Shown here: positions 36,098 to 42,608 of the stretch, in pieces
Numbering within the stretch: position 1 is the stretch's first letter
Layout of the letters: every line of letters begins with the position of its first letter
From: Bacteroidota bacterium
Lineage (GTDB): Bacteria > Bacteroidota > Bacteroidia > Chitinophagales > Chitinophagaceae
Direction: 5' to 3'
Assembly: GCA_025352905.1 (NCBI GenBank)
Contig: JANXRX010000067.1
Span: 1 to 42,608, forward strand
DNA: 42,608 nt
The notes under the pieces: generated by a model
Told to the model about the DNA's origin: nothing
Database searches by the model: none
What the model saw: only the letters and a program-made list of their open reading frames with translations
Translations under genes and position numbers: made by a program

Positions 36098-37183
36098 TTG
36101 CCTGCAAATAATAACATAAAAAAAGTTTTGGTTGCCCCGCTCGACTGGGGGCTGGGTCATGCAACCCGTTGTATTCCCATCATTCGTGCGCTTGTTTCCG
36201 GCGGTTTCGAAGTGATGCTTGCTGTAGAAGGGGTACAGGCAAATTTACTGCAAACTGAGTTCCCCGCGTTGATTTGTATTCCGTTGAAAGGTTACCGGGT
36301 CAGGTATAGCAAACACCCTGCCTGGCTACCGTTGGTACTTTTGCAGCAATTACCCCGCCTATTTTCAGTGATCCGGCAGGAAAACCGCTGGTTAGATACA
36401 ATCATCCGTGAATATCGTATCGACCTGGTGATCTCCGATAACCGTTACGGGTTATTCAGCCCAAGTATCCCCTGTATATTCATTACGCACCAGCTTACAG
36501 TAAAAGCGCCCTTTGCCTGGTTAGAAAAAGTGTTACAGCGGATCAATTACCAGTATATCAATCGTTTTACTGCCTGCTGGGTGCCGGATGCCGCGGGTGA
36601 AGATAATGTTGCGGGGGTATTATCACATCCTGCCCGTTTACCTAAGATCCCTCTTAAATATATCGGTTTACTTTCCCGGTTTCAGCCGAAAACAGCTGAA
36701 AAAAAATATGATCTCTGCATTCTTCTTTCCGGGCCCGAACCGCAAAGAACATTATTAGAAAATAAGTTTCTTGCTGAACTATCCGCAGTCCCCGGAAAAA
36801 TCCTATTGGTAAGGGGCAAGCCCGGTAGCAAAGAAAACATACCTGTGCCGGATCATGTAGCAGTTACCAATCATCTCCCTAATGAAGCTTTACAGGCGGC
36901 TATACAGCAGAGCGACTATGTCCTGAGCCGTAGCGGTTACACAACTGTAATGGAATTATTGTGCTTACAAAAAAGATCGATCCTTATTCCCACACCGGGG
37001 CAAACAGAACAGGAATACCTGGCTGCGAGATTAGCGGAGGCGCATCATTGTTATGCCGTTTCACAAAGCCAATTTCAGTTTGCCGAACATTTTGCGGAAG
37101 CAAAGACATTCAACTACCAAACCGGTTCCTTCCCGGTATGCGATCCTGAACAGCTCATCACCCTTATCAGAGAAATACTGTAA
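36098..37183 (+). CDS. GT28/MurG-like glycosyltransferase
   Basis: VLVAPLDWGLGHATRCIPIIRAL, SRSGYTTVMELLCLQKRSILIPTPGQTEQEYLA; TTG start. Confidence 0.85.
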   Translation: MPANNNIKKVLVAPLDWGLGHATRCIPIIRALVSGGFEVMLAVEGVQANLLQTEFPALICIPLKGYRVRYSKHPAWLPLVLLQQLPRLFSVIRQENRWLDTIIREYRIDLVISDNRYGLFSPSIPCIFITHQLTVKAPFAWLEKVLQRINYQYINRFTACWVPDAAGEDNVAGVLSHPARLPKIPLKYIGLLSRFQPKTAEKKYDLCILLSGPEPQRTLLENKFLAELSAVPGKILLVRGKPGSKENIPVPDHVAVTNHLPNEALQAAIQQSDYVLSRSGYTTVMELLCLQKRSILIPTPGQTEQEYLAARLAEAHHCYAVSQSQFQFAEHFAEAKTFNYQTGSFPVCDPEQLITLIREIL

Positions 37184-37189
37184 ACAATC

Positions 37190-38092
37190 ATGACGAAGAC
37201 CACCAAAGCGCATATGGCAGTACTTGGGGCCAATTTTATATTTGGCGCTAATTATGCCGTGGTAAAATTTGTTACGCCCGCTGCGCTTCAGCCTTTTGCA
37301 TTGAATGTGGTACGCATACTCACCAGTCTTTTTTTATTCTGGTTCCTCTTCCTCTTCTATCCTGGCAAAGTAAAGATTGACAGAAAAGATATGCCGCGTT
37401 TTGTTCTATGCGCATTAACCGGGGTGGTCATCAACCAATTGTTCTTTATCAAAGGGGTTTCGCTCACTACTTCCATTCACAGTTCTTTGCTGGCGCTGGC
37501 AACACCTATATTTATTACCCTTATTGCCGCCTGGTTGCTGAGAGAAGGATTTACTATACTAAAATTTTTCGGCCTGGTGCTGGGTATCGGCGGCGCAGCC
37601 ATTCTGATCCTTCTTAAGGATACCACACATTCCGGCAGTGATGTACTGCTTGGCGATATCATGGTAATTATCAATGCCATTTCTTATGCTTTTTACCTGG
37701 TACTTGTAAGGCCCCTGATGCATAAGTACAGCGGCATACAGGTATTGCGATGGATCTTTACATTGGGCGCCTGCGTGATACTTCCTTTTGGCATGCACCA
37801 GTTTGCAACTACCGACTGGCAGGCCATCAGTCTTGCGCAATGGGCGGGGATCGCTTTCGTGGCCGTTGGCGCTACCTTTCTTGCCTATTTATTAAATGTA
37901 TATGGTATTGATGCGATCGGGCCCGCCGCCACCGGCGCCTATATTTATACGCAACCGGTTTTTGCTGCTGTAATCGCGATGGTATTTGCCGGGGAAACAT
38001 TCAGCATGATAAAACTGATCGCGGCCATATTGATCTTTACCGGGGTATATCTTGCCAATTATAAAAAACAGGCCGATCAGCGTTTGGGATAA
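37190..38092 (+). CDS. EamA/DMT family transporter
   Basis: Ten hydrophobic segments in two EamA repeats; GAYIYTQPVFAAVIAMVFAGE. Confidence 0.93.
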   Translation: MTKTTKAHMAVLGANFIFGANYAVVKFVTPAALQPFALNVVRILTSLFLFWFLFLFYPGKVKIDRKDMPRFVLCALTGVVINQLFFIKGVSLTTSIHSSLLALATPIFITLIAAWLLREGFTILKFFGLVLGIGGAAILILLKDTTHSGSDVLLGDIMVIINAISYAFYLVLVRPLMHKYSGIQVLRWIFTLGACVILPFGMHQFATTDWQAISLAQWAGIAFVAVGATFLAYLLNVYGIDAIGPAATGAYIYTQPVFAAVIAMVFAGETFSMIKLIAAILIFTGVYLANYKKQADQRLG

Positions 38093-38571
38093 TCCAGGAA
38101 CCAGAATGTTTTTTTCGCTTTCGCAAAATCTTTCCAGTGTGCAATGTCCGCAGTAACAGCAAAAACCGCGCAGGTAGGCATATTATCGATCCGCGTTGTG
38201 GTCAGTTCATTTACAAATTCCGTAATGCCCGGGTTATGCGAGAACAGCGCAGCCGTAGTGACCGCGTCATCAATATCGCTGATCACTTCATAAAATATGG
38301 CCGGGTGTGCATGGTATAATTTCCGTACTTCCTGTATCTTATTTTTGGGTAACTGGTAGGCTTCTGCAAAGAACCCGGCCGTTGTAAGCGCACGATTGGC
38401 CGTGCTCGAGATAAAAAGATCGATCGGGATCTGCTTGTCACGCAAACGCTCCGCCATTACCGGTGCGTCTTTCTTACCCCTGTCGTTTAACGGCCTGTCA
38501 AAATCCGCCTGTCCTGGTTGTGCCCAACTGCTTTTCGCGTGCCGTATAATCAGTAACTGCTTCACGCCCAA
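38077..38571 (-). CDS. SixA-like histidine phosphatase
   Basis: LLIIRHAKSSWAQPGQADFDRPLNDRGKKDAP RHG motif; LFSHNPGITEFVN. Confidence 0.92.
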   Translation of the reverse strand: MGVKQLLIIRHAKSSWAQPGQADFDRPLNDRGKKDAPVMAERLRDKQIPIDLFISSTANRALTTAGFFAEAYQLPKNKIQEVRKLYHAHPAIFYEVISDIDDAVTTAALFSHNPGITEFVNELTTTRIDNMPTCAVFAVTADIAHWKDFAKAKKTFWFLDYPKR

Positions 38572-38574
38572 AAG

Positions 38575-39795
38575 TTACAAAAAAACGCTGATTGCCAAAC
38601 AACCCATTACCAATACCACTATCCAGCCGGCAGCCTGCATCCATACCGGGTGCTTATACCCGTTCATTAATTTGGTCTTACGCGAGGCCAGCAGCAATAC
38701 GCCCAATGCAAACGGCAATATCACGCCGTTCACCATCCCTGCCAATAAAAGTAATTGTCTGGGTTTGCCTACGAAAACAAAAACGCAGGTAGATATGATG
38801 ATAAAAACTGAGATGCATAAGCGTTCATGTTTGGCCAGCAGTGGATGGAGTGTTTTGAGAAAAGAAACCGATGTGTACGCCGCTCCTATCACGGAAGAGA
38901 TTGCGGCGCTCAATAAAACAATCCCAAATACACGTAACCCGAATTCACCCGCTGCAAAACGGAAAACGCTTGCCGGCGGATTATCATGATCAAGCACGGC
39001 GCCATGGGTAAGTACGCCCAATATGGCAAAGAATAAGATGAACCGCATGAGTCCGGATATAACGATCCCGCTGATGGCACTACGGTTAACCTGCGGGATC
39101 TGTTCTTTTCCTTTGATACCCGCATCCAGCAAACGGTGCGCGCCTGAGAAAGTGATATATCCGCCAACGGTTCCCCCAACAATCGTAACAATTGCCTGGG
39201 AGCTGATGGTTTCAGGAATGATGGTATGGTGGAGCGCCTGTAATAAAGGCGGATGAGAACTGATGGCGATAATCAGCGTAAGAAGGATCTTAACCGAGCC
39301 AACGATGCGTGTAAAATTATCCAGCATCTTTCCCATCTCCCGTATCCAGAATAAAAGCAAGGCGGCCACACAACTGATAATGGCCCCTGTTTGAAAAGAG
39401 AGACCGGTTAATACATTCACCCCTAACCCGCAGCCGGCAATATTGGCGATATTAAAAGCAAAACCACCCGTTACCACAAGGGCCGCAATAACATATCCCA
39501 ATCCGGGTAACAACCGGTTAGAGAGATCCTGCGCGCGTAATCCGCTCACGGTAAGAATACGCCAGGTGTTTACCTGCGCCCCGATATCCAGTAAAAAAGA
39601 AACCAGGATCACAAACCCGAAGCTGGCCATCAGTTGTTGTGTAAACACCGTGGTTTGTGTAAGGAACCCCGGCCCGATAGATGAATTGGCCATCAGGAAA
39701 GCTGCGCCCAGGCCAACGCCGCTGAACAGGGGATATTTAGATAGCCTGGATGCCAATTGCGTTTTTTGTAAGTGTTTGATAAATATGTTTGGCAA
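38575..39795 (-). CDS. Nramp-related (YcsG-like) transporter lacking canonical metal motifs
   Basis: Nramp-like topology and locus context; TM1 reads NSSIGPGFLTQT (not DPGN) and the TM6 region GGTVGGYITFSGAHR (not MPHN). Confidence 0.82.
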   Translation of the reverse strand: MPNIFIKHLQKTQLASRLSKYPLFSGVGLGAAFLMANSSIGPGFLTQTTVFTQQLMASFGFVILVSFLLDIGAQVNTWRILTVSGLRAQDLSNRLLPGLGYVIAALVVTGGFAFNIANIAGCGLGVNVLTGLSFQTGAIISCVAALLLFWIREMGKMLDNFTRIVGSVKILLTLIIAISSHPPLLQALHHTIIPETISSQAIVTIVGGTVGGYITFSGAHRLLDAGIKGKEQIPQVNRSAISGIVISGLMRFILFFAILGVLTHGAVLDHDNPPASVFRFAAGEFGLRVFGIVLLSAAISSVIGAAYTSVSFLKTLHPLLAKHERLCISVFIIISTCVFVFVGKPRQLLLLAGMVNGVILPFALGVLLLASRKTKLMNGYKHPVWMQAAGWIVVLVMGCLAISVFL

Positions 39796-40474
39796 ACATC
39801 ACTGCGTGTTCCCCATCTCCATGTAAACAAATCGTTTCTGCTATGATCGGCACCTGCTTCCCGGTTATACTGGTAACGCTTTGCTTTTCGATCATCTGCA
39901 AAACCTGTTGAAGAGATATTTCGGTATCCGTGATCAATGCGCCGGGCTCACTGCGGGGTGTTAAGCTACCATCATCCTGGTAGGTCCTATCGGCAAACAC
40001 TTCGCTTGCGGTTCTCAATCCTACCTGTTTTGCTTCTGTAATAGAATGACTGCCACTTAACCCGAACAGCAGCAGCTGATGATCTGCATCATATATTGCT
40101 TTGGCAATCGTATTTGCCAGTGCAGGATCTCTGGCCGACATATTATACAAGGCGCCATGCGGTTTTACATGATGTAATGGTATTCCGGCACTACCTGCTA
40201 TTCTTTGCAGCAGGTATATTTGAGCGGTAACCAGGTCATATACTTCTTGCGGAGACAAATGCAACTCTGTTCTGCCGAAATTTGCTTTATTGGCAAACCC
40301 CGGATGTGCGCCAACCGATACCTGGTTTGCCGCCGCAAGTTCAACGGTGCGTTTCATGATCTCTTCATCGCCGGCATGATACCCGCAGGCGATATTGGCG
40401 CTGCTGATACAGGGCATCAGCCATGCATCATTATCCAGGCCCTCGCCCATATCGCAGTTCAGGTCGATCGTCAT
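39737..40474 (-). CDS. pxpA: 5-oxoprolinase subunit A (LamB/YcsF family)
   Basis: IDLNCDMGEG, SSANIACGYHAGDEEIMKRTV, VGAHPGFANKANFGR, HHVKPHGALYN. Confidence 0.95.
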   Translation of the reverse strand: MTIDLNCDMGEGLDNDAWLMPCISSANIACGYHAGDEEIMKRTVELAAANQVSVGAHPGFANKANFGRTELHLSPQEVYDLVTAQIYLLQRIAGSAGIPLHHVKPHGALYNMSARDPALANTIAKAIYDADHQLLLFGLSGSHSITEAKQVGLRTASEVFADRTYQDDGSLTPRSEPGALITDTEISLQQVLQMIEKQSVTSITGKQVPIIAETICLHGDGEHAVMFAKHIYQTLTKNAIGIQAI

Positions 40475-40476
40475 AA

Positions 40477-41454
40477 TTAGTATACATATTCCTGTAAGCG
40501 GAAGTTACAGGCATTTTGCAGTTGCCGCAAATTACTTTGCTGTTGCATCCATTTTGTTTCAGCCATTTCAATAGTTGCTTGCTGCAATGTGAAGCTTTGT
40601 CCCGAATTCATTTGTGCAAGTGAAGGCATATCTGCACTGATCAGGTGCCCTACCCTCGGGTAACCCCCGGTAGTTTGATGATCCGCCATTAAAATGATCA
40701 GTTGGCCATCGGGCAGCAACTGGATCGTGCCCCGGGTAACGGCTGTGGAGATCAGTTCTTTGCCGGTTGCGTGTAATATCTCTCCTTCCAAACGATACCC
40801 CATCCTGTCGCTCTGCCGGCTAATCAAAAATGAGTTCTTTTCCAGTTGTTGCTTGGATGGTATAGTAAGCCATTCGTATTCTGCCCCTCTTACAAATTGA
40901 AAAGTATTGTTAGTGTACAGCTCTGATACATTTGCCTGCCAGGGAAGTATCAGGAAATTTTTACCGGCAGGTATGAATGAGTCGTGGTTTACTTTAAAAA
41001 AGAGTCGGTCATTTTTCTGTAAGGCTCTTCCTTCAAAACCACCCGCTTTTACTTTCAGGTGCGTGCTGTAACTGTGCAGCCATTGATTTGCCTGGTAGCC
41101 CCCCTGTATAGCCAGATAGATTCGTGCGCCTTCCCGCTGTTTACCGAAACGAAGGGTAGTTCCTTTCCTGATCCATACGGGATGAAGAATAGGAACCTCC
41201 GTTCCATCAATGGAAGCGGAAAGATCCGCGCCGCTTAAAGCGATCAGCACGTTGTCTTCAAAAACAATTTCTGCTGCAGGGAAATGCATTTCAAGTACCG
41301 CTTCTTCGATACTATTTCCCACCAGTATATTCGCAACCTGCATAGCCATTGCATCCATCACCCCACCGGGATTAATACCGAGATGCTGGTAACCATAACG
41401 GCCTGCATCCTGGATGGTATCCAGTATTCCACTTTTATGGATATACAGGCTCAT
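40477..41454 (-). CDS. pxpC: 5-oxoprolinase subunit C (KipA/biotin-dependent carboxyltransferase family)
   Basis: GILDTIQDAGRYGYQHLGINPGGVMD, SDRMGYRLEG, ADHQTTGGYPRVGHLISAD. Confidence 0.95.
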   Translation of the reverse strand: MSLYIHKSGILDTIQDAGRYGYQHLGINPGGVMDAMAMQVANILVGNSIEEAVLEMHFPAAEIVFEDNVLIALSGADLSASIDGTEVPILHPVWIRKGTTLRFGKQREGARIYLAIQGGYQANQWLHSYSTHLKVKAGGFEGRALQKNDRLFFKVNHDSFIPAGKNFLILPWQANVSELYTNNTFQFVRGAEYEWLTIPSKQQLEKNSFLISRQSDRMGYRLEGEILHATGKELISTAVTRGTIQLLPDGQLIILMADHQTTGGYPRVGHLISADMPSLAQMNSGQSFTLQQATIEMAETKWMQQQSNLRQLQNACNFRLQEYVY

Positions 41455-42176
41455 CTTTGTTTTTGTTTAGCATATTCTGTAAGCGATATCGCATAAAACT
41501 GTACTTCATCCCCCGGTTGCAGGTAACATGGCGACTCTTTGTCAGCAGCAAACAGGGATACAGGTGTGCGGCCGATCAGTTGCCAGCCACCGGGAGAATC
41601 AAGTGGATAGATGCCGGTCTGCTCCCCGGCAATCCCCACACTACCCGCAGGAACAAGCGTGCGGGGCTGTGATCTCCGGGGTGTCGCGATCTTTTCATCC
41701 ACCGATCCCATATAAGCGAACCCGGGCAGAAAGCCGATCATATATACGCGGTAATTTTTCCCTGTATGCAGGTTGATCATCCCATCAACGGTAATGTTAT
41801 GCTGTTGCGACAACGATTCTATATCGGGGGCGAGTGATGGATCATAGCATACAGGGATGCGAACCAGGTTTGTTTTGGAAGCTTGAGCGATCTTTACGGC
41901 ATTCATTGCATCCTGGAGCCAGGTGCACATTGTGTGATAAGAGGTAGCATTGGGTTGCTGTTTTCTTAATACCCCGATATCATACACAATGGTTACGGTA
42001 TGATAGGCTGGAATAATATCCCTGACGCCGGTTAACTGTTTTTCTTTCAGATATCCAAAAAGGGCAATTACTTTTTCATTTACCGCAGCATTGATCGTAT
42101 CGCCCAGTTCAATGGTCACTGCATGATCCCCGCAGGGATAGATACGATAAGCGTTTGTAACCGGCATGGTGTACAA
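41451..42176 (-). CDS. pxpB: 5-oxoprolinase subunit B (KipI family)
   Basis: YPCGDHAVTIELGD, IGFLPGFAYMGSVDEKIATPRRSQPRTLVPAGSVGIAGEQTGIYPLDSPGGWQLIGRTP. Confidence 0.95.
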   Translation of the reverse strand: MYTMPVTNAYRIYPCGDHAVTIELGDTINAAVNEKVIALFGYLKEKQLTGVRDIIPAYHTVTIVYDIGVLRKQQPNATSYHTMCTWLQDAMNAVKIAQASKTNLVRIPVCYDPSLAPDIESLSQQHNITVDGMINLHTGKNYRVYMIGFLPGFAYMGSVDEKIATPRRSQPRTLVPAGSVGIAGEQTGIYPLDSPGGWQLIGRTPVSLFAADKESPCYLQPGDEVQFYAISLTEYAKQKQR

Positions 42177-42183
42177 ATTACAG

Positions 42184-42608
42184 CTATTTTTTTCTCAGCA
42201 GCCACCACTGACGCAAAGAAAAAATATGCAGGCTATAGGCGGCCACTACCAATACACCCGGCAGGTAAATAAAAGGAAACTCCCCTACAAGCGTATTAGC
42301 CGGCTCATTCATAAAATAACGCAGCGGCGTGGGCATGGAAAGAATAGCGACCATTATTATATTGATCAGCAATAACAGTCCAATAATATTGTAAACCAAT
42401 GACACCCCCGGTCTCCATTTCTTTTTGACAATTATGGCAGCCGGTATAGCCAGCAAACCGCTCAACACGTCAAAATTGTTTCCTTCAAAGGTCATCTGAA
42501 CCGGCAGCAGGTTTTGCAGGAAGGCTCGTAATAACAAGAGTTCTACAAGAATCCTGAACGACTGGATTGCGATGAGCCAATACGGCGGTATGACCTGTAA
42601 AAGCTCGG
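42184..42608 (-). CDS. polytopic membrane protein, partial (N-terminus beyond the right edge)
   Basis: The frame stays open upstream of the track TTG 42537 to the window edge: ...ELLQVIPPYWLIAIQSFRILVELLLLRAFLQNLLPVQMTFEGNNFDVLSG... Confidence 0.75.
   Translation of the reverse strand, partial: ELLQVIPPYWLIAIQSFRILVELLLLRAFLQNLLPVQMTFEGNNFDVLSGLLAIPAAIIVKKKWRPGVSLVYNIIGLLLLINIIMVAILSMPTPLRYFMNEPANTLVGEFPFIYLPGVLVVAAYSLHIFSLRQWWLLRKK

Noticed and set aside
38396-38989. 197-aa plus-strand ORF
   Set aside because: Antisense across the SixA-like and Nramp-like genes; shadow ORF.
1-42608. CRISPR array, tRNA/rRNA, insertion sequence, prophage or defence island
   Set aside because: I saw no regularly spaced direct repeats, no tRNA/rRNA-like segments, no transposase/integrase and no recognisable defence gene cluster. 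This was reading by eye, so a tRNAscan-SE or Infernal run would be needed to exclude small RNAs.

Overview
The 42.6 kb window is chromosomal sequence from a Bacteroidota member. The Chitinophagaceae-like assignment is inferred from gene content and TAnnTTTG-type promoters, not tested. It is mostly single-copy core metabolism and housekeeping genes: lysS, cysS, metF, adk, rlmD, an rsuA-family pseudouridine synthase, an lpxD-like gene, lptB, fabG, beta-carbonic anhydrase, an AlkA-like glycosylase, paaZ, msrB and the 5-oxoprolinase genes pxpA/B/C. I saw no rRNA, tRNA, CRISPR array, transposase, integrase or phage module. Several ORF-track starts look too early (lpxD-like, metF, MerC, aminotransferase, pseudouridine synthase, DUF1569). 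Three coding regions are missing or truncated in the track: a DUF4397 lipoprotein off the left edge, a 43-aa lipoprotein at 35911-36042, and a membrane protein that runs off the right edge. The points most worth following are: (i) a perfect 7-1-7 palindrome inside the promoter between a SCO1-Fur operon and a MerC-like gene; (ii) an rlmD-rhomboid-rhomboid-EEP-EEP operon in which one rhomboid has lost its catalytic Ser; (iii) an Nramp-fold transporter lacking both metal-binding motifs inside the 5-oxoprolinase operon, a candidate 5-oxoproline carrier; (iv) a signal-peptide-bearing small Cys protein with no canonical start codon, directly in frame behind an epimerase stop; (v) a terminator-like hairpin abutting the start codon of the pseudouridine synthase; and (vi) several families of self-complementary intergenic repeats, one of which encodes the end of the MerC-like protein. 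None of these has been checked against a database.
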